From assembly GCA_016219145.1 (NCBI GenBank), contig JACRCG010000108.1:1-23898 (forward strand): a stretch of 23,898 bases of DNA, in the 5' to 3' direction. The stretch's first letter is position 1, and each line of letters opens with the position of its first letter. This document shows, piece after piece, positions 6,937-14,006 of the stretch. The position numbers and the translations under genes are program-made. This stretch comes from Deltaproteobacteria bacterium (GTDB lineage: Bacteria; Desulfobacterota; Desulfuromonadia; Geobacterales; Pseudopelobacteraceae). The notes beneath the pieces were generated by a model. It saw only the letters and a program-made list of their open reading frames with translations. It had not been told where the DNA came from and ran no database searches.

Positions 6937-7959
6937 TCAAAATGAAATTGTATATCGGCCTTGCCTGCTTTGAATTTCAGTATGGAACGGTTCCGACAGG
7001 TCATTCAGCTTTCCGATCACCGCCGCACCCTCTTCTCCGTTCATTATTTTCGGCTGAAAGCCGACCCTCCGGTGCAGTACGTCCAACGGCAGTATTTCAG
7101 CGGTGCGCTGCTTGTCATCCAGCCTTAAACGGATCATGGCGCTGATGTCGGCGGTCCTGCTTTTGCTGGCAAAAGTAAAGTTGCCCAGGCTGTAAAAGAT
7201 GATTCCGCTCTTGTAGCGCTCAATGCCTTGCAGAACGTGGGGATGATGGCCGATGATCACATCGGCTCCGGCATCAATTGCCTGGTGGGCCGCATTGCGC
7301 TGATACGGCTGCACTGCGCTGTCTGCCTCTGTTCCCCAGTGGAAAGATACGATCACAAAGTCGGCCTGTTTGCGAGCGCTGCTTACATCGGCTTTCACCA
7401 GTTTTTCGTAGCCAGGGGCGGTGCCGGGGCGCTTCAGGCCGGCGAAAAACTCGGTCGGCTGGGTCAGGGAGTAGCCCAGAAAGGCAATCTTCCTGCCCTT
7501 GATGGTATAGAGCGCCATCTTGCGGGCTTCATCCAGGTTTTCACCGGCTCCGACCCAGGCGATGCCGGCGGCTGCCAGATGCCGCTGCGTCTCGGCCAGC
7601 GCCTTGCCGCCAAAGTCCATGCTGTGGTTGTTGGCCAGTGTCACCAGGTTGAACCCGGCCGTACGCAGAGCGGCGGCAAGTTCCGGCTCGGCCCTGAAGC
7701 GGAATTTTTTAGCCGTGAATTCTTCCCCGCCGGTTGCAATCGGAGATTCCAGGTTGGCCAGGTTGATATCAGCTGCGGCCAGCTCGGCCAGCACTCCGTC
7801 GAAAGGCAGGGCGTAGCCGCTTTTCCTGATTTGCGGCGCCCATCTGCCGGCCAGCATGACGTCACCAACGGCGTTGATGACGATCTCTTCGGCATGCAGG
7901 CCTGCCGCCTGGCCAAGCAGTAAAGACAGGGCCATAATGTGGGCAAGGATTGATTTCAT
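6937..7959 (-). CDS. CapA-family metallophosphatase-like secreted protein
   Basis: The 340-residue protein belongs to the CapA/PGA_cap family (PF09587), calcineurin-like phosphoesterase relatives named after the poly-gamma-glutamate synthesis protein CapA. A signal peptide is visible (about residues 1-23, ending LHA). The family motifs follow in order: GDVMLA at 32-37, NLESP, LANNHSMDFG, FHWG, GHHPHVLQG and YSLGNF. These supply the usual metal-ligating Asp, Asn and His residues. The true substrate is not known, and there are no capB or capC genes here, so a role in poly-gamma-glutamate is not supported. I chose the ATG at 7959 (GAG nearby and direct start of the signal peptide); an ATG at 7974 is an alternative. 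It is the first gene of the minus-strand operon and is divergent from serS. Confidence 0.88.
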   Translation of the reverse strand: MKSILAHIMALSLLLGQAAGLHAEEIVINAVGDVMLAGRWAPQIRKSGYALPFDGVLAELAAADINLANLESPIATGGEEFTAKKFRFRAEPELAAALRTAGFNLVTLANNHSMDFGGKALAETQRHLAAAGIAWVGAGENLDEARKMALYTIKGRKIAFLGYSLTQPTEFFAGLKRPGTAPGYEKLVKADVSSARKQADFVIVSFHWGTEADSAVQPYQRNAAHQAIDAGADVIIGHHPHVLQGIERYKSGIIFYSLGNFTFASKSRTADISAMIRLRLDDKQRTAEILPLDVLHRRVGFQPKIMNGEEGAAVIGKLNDLSEPFHTEIQSRQGRYTISF

Positions 7960-7973
7960 GGAGCTCTTTTGCA

Positions 7974-8002
7974 TTGACGTGTGCCGGTTCAGATGGTAGT
8001 AA
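7974..8002 (+). promoter_or_regulatory. Candidate serS promoter
   Basis: TTGACG (7974-7979) and TAGTAA (7997-8002) are separated by 17 bases upstream of serS. The -35 box is good and the -10 box is weak (T and A of the first two positions and one further match). Transcription would then begin near 8009, placing the dyad at 7996-8017 over the -10 and start site. Confidence 0.35.
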
Positions 8003-8021
8003 ATACACCTTTACTACTCAA
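7993..8021 (-). promoter_or_regulatory. Candidate capA-operon promoter
   Basis: On the minus strand TTGAGT (8021-8016) and TACCAT (7998-7993) are separated by 17 bases, upstream of the capA-like gene. This promoter would overlap the serS promoter region and the same dyads, so one bound regulator could affect both directions. The boxes match the consensus only partly. Confidence 0.3.
7996..8017. promoter_or_regulatory. 8-bp dyad in the capA/serS divergent region
   Basis: GTAGTAAA (7996-8003) and TTTACTAC (8010-8017) are perfect complements around the 6-base spacer TACACC. The size and symmetry fit a DNA operator for a dimeric regulator. As RNA it would be a short hairpin. It shares bases 8010-8013 with the second dyad at 8005-8033, so both cannot form as RNA at once. 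Confidence 0.45.
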
Positions 8022-8033
8022 AAATAAAGGTGT
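8005..8033 (+). promoter_or_regulatory. 9-bp hairpin covering the serS ribosome binding site
   Basis: ACACCTTTA (8005-8013) pairs perfectly with TAAAGGTGT (8025-8033) across an 11-base loop. The right arm contains AAAGGTG, the serS Shine-Dalgarno sequence 7 bases before the ATG. When folded, the transcript would hide the ribosome site. This suggests control of serS translation; whether it occurs depends on where transcription starts. Confidence 0.45.
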
Positions 8034-8039
8034 TTCCCG

Positions 8040-9308
8040 ATGCTTGACATGAAATACATACGTGAAAATCCGGACGAAGCCGAGCGCGGTTTACGTACCC
8101 GTGGCGGCGCATCCTACCTGGAAGGTTTCCGGGAACTGGACGACCGGCGCAGGAGCCTGCTCCAGACAAACGAGACGCTCAAAGCCGAGCGCAACCGTGT
8201 ATCCGACGAAATTGGACGAGTGAAGGACAAGAGCCTGGTGCAGGATCAGATTCTGCAGATGCGGGCTGTATCACAAACAATCAAGGAACAGGACGAGGAG
8301 CTGAAGCAGCTGGAAGAGAAACTGCAAAACTTTCTGCTGACGATTCCCAACCTGCCGCACTCTTCGACCCCGCTCGGAGCGTCAGAAAACGACAATGTAG
8401 TGGTAAGAAGCTGGGGAGAGCCGCAGGAGCTGTCCTTCAAGGCCAAGCCGCACTGGGATCTGGGCGAGGATCTCGGCATTCTGGACTTCGAGCGCGGCGC
8501 GAAAATCACCGGCGCCCGCTTTACACTCTACCGCGGCGCCGGCGCCCGCCTGGAAAGGGCTCTGATCAGCTTCATGCTGGATCTGCACACCGACAGGCAT
8601 GGTTACCAGGAGGTGTTGCCCCCCTTCATGGTCAACCGCGAATCAATGACCGGCACCGGTCAACTCCCCAAGTTCGAGGACGATCTCTTCAAGCTGGTCG
8701 ATCCCGAATTTTTCCTGATTCCAACGGCAGAGGTCCCGGTTACCAACATACACCGCGGCGAGATTCTGAAACGCTCCGACCTGCCGATCAGCTATGCCGC
8801 CTATACCCCCTGTTTCCGTCGCGAGGCCGGATCGTACGGCAAGGATACCCGCGGCCTGATCCGCCAGCACCAGTTCAACAAGGTCGAGCTGGTCAAGTTT
8901 GTCCATCCGTCAGAGTCGGATGCCGAGCTTGAGAAGTTGACCGGACACGCCGAAAAGGTGCTGCAGTTATTGGAGCTTCCCTACCGGGTCATGGCGCTTT
9001 GCAGCGGCGATATCGGCTTTTCGGCCGCCAAAACCTATGACATCGAAGTCTGGCTGCCGGGACAGAGCTGCTACCGTGAAATATCTTCATGCAGCACCTT
9101 CACCGATTTTCAGGCCCGCCGGGCTTCGATACGTTTCCGCGAGGACGAGAAAGCCAAGCCTGAATTTGTCCACACCATCAATGGTTCAGGCCTGGCAGTC
9201 GGCCGAACACTGGTAGCAGTTCTGGAGAATTACCAGCAGGAAGACGGCTCGGTTATCGTTCCTCCAGCGTTGCGGCCCTACATGGGAGGTTTGGAGCGGA
9301 TTTGCTGA
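8040..9308 (+). CDS. serS: Seryl-tRNA synthetase
   Basis: SerS charges tRNA-Ser, and tRNA-Sec, with serine in the cytoplasm. The 422-residue length is standard. The N-terminal about 110 residues form the two-helix coiled-coil arm (MLDMKYIRENPDEAERGL through the heptad-rich KEQDEELKQLEEKLQNFLL) that grips the long variable arm of tRNA-Ser. Class II core motifs follow: GTGQLPKFEDDLF, LIPTAEVPVTN, the motif 2 region TPCFRREAGSYGKDTRGLIRQHQFNKVELV, and motif 3 NGSGLAVGRTLVAVLENYQ before VIVPPALRPYMGG. The ATG at 8040 has AAAGGTG 7 bases upstream, inside a potential hairpin. The cognate tRNA-Ser(UGA) gene lies 66 bases downstream on the same strand. Confidence 0.97.
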   Translation: MLDMKYIRENPDEAERGLRTRGGASYLEGFRELDDRRRSLLQTNETLKAERNRVSDEIGRVKDKSLVQDQILQMRAVSQTIKEQDEELKQLEEKLQNFLLTIPNLPHSSTPLGASENDNVVVRSWGEPQELSFKAKPHWDLGEDLGILDFERGAKITGARFTLYRGAGARLERALISFMLDLHTDRHGYQEVLPPFMVNRESMTGTGQLPKFEDDLFKLVDPEFFLIPTAEVPVTNIHRGEILKRSDLPISYAAYTPCFRREAGSYGKDTRGLIRQHQFNKVELVKFVHPSESDAELEKLTGHAEKVLQLLELPYRVMALCSGDIGFSAAKTYDIEVWLPGQSCYREISSCSTFTDFQARRASIRFREDEKAKPEFVHTINGSGLAVGRTLVAVLENYQQEDGSVIVPPALRPYMGGLERIC

Positions 9309-9323
9309 TTTGCCTCTTACTGT

Positions 9324-9352
9324 TTGAATTTTTTATTTTTGTGTGTTAAAAG
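9324..9352 (+). promoter_or_regulatory. Candidate tRNA-Ser promoter
   Basis: TTGAAT (9324-9329) and TAAAAG (9347-9352) are separated by 17 bases in an AT-rich stretch after serS. Transcription would begin about 15 bases before the mature tRNA. The boxes each match the consensus at four of six positions. Confidence 0.4.
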
Positions 9353-9374
9353 CAGAACCCTGTAGCACAAATAC

Positions 9375-9462
9375 GGAGAGGTGGCCGAGTGGTTTAAGGC
9401 AGCGGTCTTGAAAACCGCCGAGGGTTACACCTCCGTGAGTTCGAATCTCACCCTCTCCGCCA
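9375..9462 (+). tRNA. tRNA-Ser(UGA)
   Basis: This 88-base class II tRNA folds with acceptor arms GGAGAGG (9375-9381) and CCTCTCC (9452-9458), then G and an encoded CCA (9460-9462). The anticodon stem is GCGGT/ACCGC, with loop CTTGAAA giving anticodon TGA at 9409-9411. The T-arm contains GTTCGAATC. A long variable arm (around 9419-9436) is diagnostic of serine tRNAs. It reads UCA and other UCN codons. It lies just after serS and just before a terminator. Confidence 0.97.
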
Positions 9463-9472
9463 TAACAAAAAC

Positions 9473-9508
9473 AAGCGGTTAGCCTTAAATGGTTAGCCGC
9501 TTTTTTTA
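9473..9508 (+). terminator. Rho-independent terminator after tRNA-Ser
   Basis: AGCGGTTAGCC (9474-9484) pairs with GGTTAGCCGCT (9491-9501) through an 11-pair stem containing two G-U pairs, with loop TTAAAT. A run of T residues follows to 9507. It ends the serS/tRNA-Ser transcript ahead of the restriction-modification island. Confidence 0.85.
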
Positions 9509-9520
9509 TGTCCGCATTTC

Positions 9521-9549
9521 TTGCACTTCATGGTTTCTTAATGTATCTT
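9521..9549 (+). promoter_or_regulatory. Candidate promoter of the restriction-modification operon
   Basis: TTGCAC (9521-9526) and TATCTT (9544-9549) have an ideal 17-base spacing. They lie between the tRNA-Ser terminator and the mod ATG at 9630. This leaves a leader of about 75 bases in which I see no clear structure. Confidence 0.45.
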
Positions 9550-9629
9550 GCGAAACAGGCGCGATCGGCCGTAAGTTTGTGTACTGCACAGCGCGCCCAA
9601 CAGTTTTCACAAAACGAAGGAATTCCATC

Positions 9630-12600
9630 ATGCCCCCAACCCAGACTGAAACCCGCTTTATTGAACTGATGACGGAACTGTTCCAGCTGGATGAAGCCGA
9701 GGCCCTTGATTTCGGACTCTATCGGATAATTCGCCGCCAGAATCGTGAGATCCGTGATTTTATCGGCGAAGTTGTTACCGAAAATGGCCGGAAAGTTTTG
9801 CAGGGCGGGCGTTTATCTGCTCTCTTGGCAGAAACCTTTACAGCCGCTGATGACGAGACTACAGCGGATGATACCTATCGGATCGCCGAGCTGGAAAAAG
9901 GTCTTGGTATCAAGCCGGGTATGAACCTGCCGGAGCGTGAGGCGCTGCTGGCATCGCTGGAGAAGATACCGGCTACGGCCCAGATGGTGGCCGACTATCG
10001 CAGTCGCCTGGAAAATAGGGCCGCCGCCAAGACGGCCACAAACGATCAGGCCGAGGTGCTCAACCGGCTGTATCAGTTTTTCTCCCGCCATTACCAGGAT
10101 GGAGATTTTATCGTCGAGCGCCGCTATGGCCGGGACGGCAGCCGCTACATCCGCTCAACCGGCGAGGATACCGAGTTTCACTGGGCTACCGAGGATATGT
10201 ACTACATCAAGTCTGGTGATATCTTTACCGATTTCCCGGTCAAGCTGGTCAGGGGCCAGCGGCTGTTGTTCACGGTTGAGGCGGAGAGTCTGCAAAAGAC
10301 TCGGGCTGAGTTGAAACCGAGCGACAAGGCTCACTACGAGCTGGACGCCGTAACACAGAGCGAGGACGGGATATTCAAGGTCAGCCTGAAGTATCTCAAA
10401 GGGGCGCAGAGCGATAAACAGAAGGATGAGATCGCCCTAGTGGCGCAGAAGGTGTCCGGCGGAGACTCCGCCGAGATCAAGCGCTGGCTGACCCATTTTA
10501 TTGCCCGCAACCAGTCCGATTTCTTTATCCACAAGCGTCTGAAAGAGGCGCTGATTGAGGATCTGGACATCTTCATCAAGACCGAGGTGCTGGACGCCGA
10601 TCAACTGTTGGCCGACGGTGATCTGCCCCGGCGGGTAACAAAGGTGGCGCGGATCGTGCGCCGGGTCGGGCAGCAGATTATCGACTTTCTGGCGGTGCTG
10701 GAGGACTTTCAGAAGGCGCTGTGGGAGAAGAAGAAACTGGTCTTTACGACTCGTTATGTCATCACGCTGGACCGGATTGAACGACTGGCCGGTCGGGAGT
10801 GGCTGGAGACGCATCTGGAGCGGATCGTAGAGTTGCAGCGGGAGGAATGGCGGTCGCTGGGGCTGGGGGACTTTGCCACGGCGGCCGCCTGCCGGGTGGA
10901 AATTCCGGGTGATCTTTTGACACTGGCGCGGGTTCGCTATTTGCCGCTGCCGGTGGATACGGGCAACTTTGATGAAGAGTTCAAATGGGCGCTGCTGGAG
11001 GCCGTGAGCAGAAACAACAATCTGGATGAGGCGCTGGACGGGGTGGCGATTCATTCGGACAACTGGCAGGCGCTTAACACCATGCAGGCCAGGTACCGCG
11101 AGCAGGTCAAGTGCTGCTATATTGACCCGCCGTACAATACCGGCGGCGACGGTTTCCCCTACAAAGATGCTTATCCTCATGCGTCTTGGCTGACAATGAT
11201 AATCGACCGATTAGCAATCAGTCATAAGCTTCTATCCAGAAAAGGAGCAATTTTTGTAAGTATCGACGCTGTTGAACGAAACACTCTTACACAAGCGTTA
11301 GATAGAACTTATGGCACAAAGAATAGGGTGGAGGAAATCATTTGGGTGCAGAATACCACCAAAAATCAATCCCCAACTTATTCCACAAATCACGAATATG
11401 TGGAGGTATATGCCTGTGATCTGGATGCTGCCAAGGCTGATGTTGATATGTTCAGAGAGCCCAAGCCGGGAGCTGCGGAATTACTTGATCTTGTAGAAAC
11501 AATTAATCCTGATTATCCCTCAATTGCAGCTATAGAATTTCAGATCAAGAAACTCTTTGATAAGCACAGGGCTGAATTTCGTGCAGAGCTTGAAGAAAAA
11601 GGGATTGACTATAATGAATCACTAGATCCATGGAAGGGATTATTTAATTCAAAATATGCAGAATATAGAACTGAAGATGGCATTTATGTAGCTGAATCTG
11701 AAGCAAGAATAAAAGGTGCAATAATAAGGGTTTGGCAGTCAGATAACTCATCTATGCCACAGGTGAAGGGGGATTCTCAAAAGGAATGTTTTAGAGATCC
11801 AGAAGATCCTGCATTTAGATTTTATAGGCCATTGCACGAAAAAACTGGATTGCCTTGCCCACCACCAAAACGTGGTTGGGCTTGGCCATACAATCCCATG
11901 AAAGGACAAACAAGTTCATTTTCTGTTTTAGCTGCTGACAAAAGAATAGTCTGGGGTGATACAGAAAAAAATGTCCCACGTGTTAAGCGGTATCTCCACG
12001 AAGTTGATACTCAAGTTTCCAAATCAGTTGTTTTAGACTACACCGACGGAGAAAAAGAGCTTACCAACCAGACTGGTAAGACTCGTAGCTTTCCTAGTCC
12101 CAAGCCGACAACCCTTATTAGTCGTTTTATCGCACAGACTACAACTCAACAAGAGTGGGTTTTGGACTTCTTTGCAGGTTCAGGAACCACTTACCAAGCG
12201 ACGTTAGCGGCAGGCCATGATGACCGCAAAGCTCGTAAAATAGCGCTTATTGAAGCTGGTAAACACTTTGAGACCATTTTGATCTCTCGTGTAAAACGTT
12301 GCTCTGCGGCTTGGCACTGGAAAAATGGCAAACCAGAAAAATTGGACGGTCCCGGCCTCTTCATGCGGGTGCAGGCGCTGGAGCAGTACGAGGACACCCT
12401 GGAAAATCTGGATATTGAATCCCCCGGCGACTCTTTAACACTCCCCTTTGACGATCCGGCCTGGCGGCTGCGCTACCGTCTGGAGCAGGCCAGCCGCGCC
12501 TTGTACTGCGGAGTTGATTGTTTTAATTCTCCCTTCGGCTATACCCTGAAACGGGTGGAAGGGGGCGGCGATGCCCCGGAGCGGCCGGTTGATCTGGTGG

Positions 12601-12935
12601 AGAGCCTGGTTTACCTTTTGGGGCTGGAAGTCTCACGCATGCTCCGCGAACCGCAGGGAGTGGTTGTGACCGGCCGCGACCGGCGGCAGCAGACGGTGGC
12701 GGTGTTTTTTCGTGACTGTCAAACCCACCCCCACCCTAACCCTCCCCCGCGGGGGGAGGGGACATGTACTGAGCCAGGGAAGGGAGATCTCTCCGTGGAA
12801 TGGCTGAAGGCCAAGCTGGCAGAATACCCCGCCGACCGGGTACTGACCAATGATCCGGCCAGTCTGACCTTTGAGGGCTGTGACCGCTTCGAGGCGATTG
12901 AGACGGTTTTTGCCGGGCAGTTCGGGAGGGTGTAA
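9630..12935 (+). CDS. Type III-like site-specific DNA methyltransferase (Mod), long form
   Basis: This 1101-residue protein should methylate adenine in the recognition sequence of the restriction system that follows. DPPY (motif IV) is at residues 499-502 in CCYIDPPYNTGGDG. FAGSGTT (motif I, SAM binding) is at 848-854 in VLDFFAGSGTT. The order IV, target recognition, I is the beta class used by type III Mod proteins. Typical Mods are about 600-680 residues; the first roughly 480 residues here (LDFGLYRIIRRQNREIRDF onward) are an extra domain I cannot name. I chose the ATG at 9630 because GAAGGAA precedes it; the frame is open back to 9489, inside the terminator. Bases about 11165-12335 are clearly AT-richer than both flanks. 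Residues 1032-1044 are encoded by a palindromic repeat. It abuts the DUF1016 gene with no gap. Confidence 0.88.
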   Translation: MPPTQTETRFIELMTELFQLDEAEALDFGLYRIIRRQNREIRDFIGEVVTENGRKVLQGGRLSALLAETFTAADDETTADDTYRIAELEKGLGIKPGMNLPEREALLASLEKIPATAQMVADYRSRLENRAAAKTATNDQAEVLNRLYQFFSRHYQDGDFIVERRYGRDGSRYIRSTGEDTEFHWATEDMYYIKSGDIFTDFPVKLVRGQRLLFTVEAESLQKTRAELKPSDKAHYELDAVTQSEDGIFKVSLKYLKGAQSDKQKDEIALVAQKVSGGDSAEIKRWLTHFIARNQSDFFIHKRLKEALIEDLDIFIKTEVLDADQLLADGDLPRRVTKVARIVRRVGQQIIDFLAVLEDFQKALWEKKKLVFTTRYVITLDRIERLAGREWLETHLERIVELQREEWRSLGLGDFATAAACRVEIPGDLLTLARVRYLPLPVDTGNFDEEFKWALLEAVSRNNNLDEALDGVAIHSDNWQALNTMQARYREQVKCCYIDPPYNTGGDGFPYKDAYPHASWLTMIIDRLAISHKLLSRKGAIFVSIDAVERNTLTQALDRTYGTKNRVEEIIWVQNTTKNQSPTYSTNHEYVEVYACDLDAAKADVDMFREPKPGAAELLDLVETINPDYPSIAAIEFQIKKLFDKHRAEFRAELEEKGIDYNESLDPWKGLFNSKYAEYRTEDGIYVAESEARIKGAIIRVWQSDNSSMPQVKGDSQKECFRDPEDPAFRFYRPLHEKTGLPCPPPKRGWAWPYNPMKGQTSSFSVLAADKRIVWGDTEKNVPRVKRYLHEVDTQVSKSVVLDYTDGEKELTNQTGKTRSFPSPKPTTLISRFIAQTTTQQEWVLDFFAGSGTTYQATLAAGHDDRKARKIALIEAGKHFETILISRVKRCSAAWHWKNGKPEKLDGPGLFMRVQALEQYEDTLENLDIESPGDSLTLPFDDPAWRLRYRLEQASRALYCGVDCFNSPFGYTLKRVEGGGDAPERPVDLVESLVYLLGLEVSRMLREPQGVVVTGRDRRQQTVAVFFRDCQTHPHPNPPPRGEGTCTEPGKGDLSVEWLKAKLAEYPADRVLTNDPASLTFEGCDRFEAIETVFAGQFGRV
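12723..12761 (+). repeat. In-frame palindromic repeat inside mod
   Basis: A C-rich run followed by CCCTCCCCC (12740-12748) and its complement GGGGGAGGG (12752-12760) forms a strong hairpin within the coding sequence. It is translated as THPHPNPPPRGEG with no frameshift. I recall this C-run/palindrome as a dispersed intergenic repeat in many GC-rich genomes, where it sometimes enters genes. Copy number in this genome cannot be seen from one window. Confidence 0.6.
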
Positions 12936-14006
12936 ATGGCGAATAAAATCAAAAAAACAAAAATCGCCGCTGCGCCTGCCGTGCTGGCTGAACAGCCGTT
13001 ATTGACCGAACTGCGCGAGCTGATTCTCTCTGCCCGTCAACGGGTGGCCCAGACCGTTAATGCTGGACTGACCACGCTCTACTGGCAGGTCGGCGACCGC
13101 ATTCGCCGTGACGTTCTGAAGGAAAAACGGGCGGAATACGGAGCAGAGATTTTGCAGACACTGTCTGCAAAATTGGAAGCAGAGTTTGGGCGTGGCTTTG
13201 GGCGTCGGAATCTGTTGCGAATGATTCGTTTTGCCGAAGTTTTTCCTGACCCGGCAATTGTGTCCGCACTGCGGACACAATTGGGTTGGACCCATTTTCG
13301 AGAACTCATTGCCATCGAAAACCCCTTAAAACGTAACTTCTACACTGACATCTGCCGACTGGAAAACTGGGACACACGAACTTTGAACAAGAAAATCCAG
13401 TCCATGCTCTTTGAGCGCACGTCCCTTTCCCGTAAGCCGGAGAAGCTCATTGAAATAGAGTTGCAGGAGCTTCGCGACACCGACAAGCTGACGCCTGACC
13501 TTGTATTCCGTGATCCCTACTTTCTTGACTTCCTCGGTCTCAAGGATACTTATGCTGAAAAGGATCTGGAAGCTGCCATATTGCGCGAAATGGAGTCATT
13601 CATTCTTGAACTGGGTGTGGGTTTTGCCTTTATGGAACGGCAGAAGCGGATCATTGTGGATGGCATCGACCATTATATTGATCTCCTGTTTTACCACCGA
13701 AATCTACGGCGTCTCGTTGTTGTCGAGCTGAAGATAGGTGATTTCAAGGCGGCGCATAAAGGTCAGATGGAACTGTACCTGGGGTGGCTGAACCGGTACG
13801 AAAGAAAACCGGGTGAAGAGTCTCCCATTGGCCTGATTTTGTGTGCCGGAAAACGGCACGAGACCGTGGAATTGCTCGATCTTGAACGAAGCGGTATTCA
13901 GGTTTCGTCATATTGGACGGAAGCTCTGCCAAAAGCTGAAATGGAACGCAAACTTCATGAAGCGGTGATTCTGGCCCGTGCGCGGCTGGAAGGGCGGGCG
14001 TCATGA
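12936..14006 (+). CDS. DUF1016/YhcG-type PD-(D/E)XK nuclease
   Basis: The 356-residue protein has the two-domain plan of the YhcG family. The N-terminal DUF1016 helical/winged domain is at about 15-165 (ARQRVAQTVNAGLTTLYWQVG, FGRGFGRRNLLRMIRFAEVFPD, LGWTHFRELIAIENPLKRNFY). The C-terminal YhcG nuclease domain is at about 180-345. The catalytic set is Asp249 in HYIDLLFYH and Glu264-x-Lys266 in VVVELKIGDF, followed by HKGQMELYLGWLNRY. Family members are predicted nucleases often found with restriction-modification genes; their exact task is unknown. The ATG follows the mod stop directly, with GGGAGG upstream, and the stop overlaps the helicase ATG (ATGA). Two perfect palindromes lie in the N-terminal coding part (13149-13173 and 13255-13283). 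Confidence 0.9.
   Translation: MANKIKKTKIAAAPAVLAEQPLLTELRELILSARQRVAQTVNAGLTTLYWQVGDRIRRDVLKEKRAEYGAEILQTLSAKLEAEFGRGFGRRNLLRMIRFAEVFPDPAIVSALRTQLGWTHFRELIAIENPLKRNFYTDICRLENWDTRTLNKKIQSMLFERTSLSRKPEKLIEIELQELRDTDKLTPDLVFRDPYFLDFLGLKDTYAEKDLEAAILREMESFILELGVGFAFMERQKRIIVDGIDHYIDLLFYHRNLRRLVVVELKIGDFKAAHKGQMELYLGWLNRYERKPGEESPIGLILCAGKRHETVELLDLERSGIQVSSYWTEALPKAEMERKLHEAVILARARLEGRAS
13149..13173. repeat. Perfect palindrome 1 in the DUF1016 gene
   Basis: Arms ATTTTGCAGACA (13149-13160) and TGTCTGCAAAAT (13162-13173) are perfect complements around a single C. The structure lies wholly within the coding sequence and is read as part of ILQTLSAKL. It would form a stable cruciform or mRNA hairpin. 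The centre falls in a CTG codon. Confidence 0.7.
13255..13283. repeat. Perfect palindrome 2 in the DUF1016 gene
   Basis: Arms CAATTGTGTCCGCA (13255-13268) and TGCGGACACAATTG (13270-13283) are perfect complements around a single C. It lies 82 bases after palindrome 1, in the same frame, again centred on a CTG codon (AIVSALRTQLG). The arms of the two palindromes differ in sequence, so they are not copies of one repeat. Confidence 0.7.

Noticed and set aside
6920..6940. TTG start for the radical SAM gene at 6940
   Set aside because: It would add seven non-conserved residues; family-like sequence begins at the ATG at 6919. It remains possible because of the 3-base overlap with the capA-like stop.
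6937..7959. Poly-gamma-glutamate capsule locus
   Set aside because: Only the CapA-like gene is present; no capB, capC or ggt relatives flank it.
9375..9462. tRNA-Ser 3' end as an attachment site for the restriction-modification island
   Set aside because: No copy of the tRNA 3' sequence is seen near the far end of the island (about 17560-17700) and no integrase is present.
9489..9629. Upstream extension of mod
   Set aside because: The extension starts inside the terminator hairpin and lacks a ribosome site, while the ATG at 9630 has a good one.
10437..11180. 247-codon minus-strand frame
   Set aside because: It is antisense to mod; the high GC of this part lengthens shadow frames.
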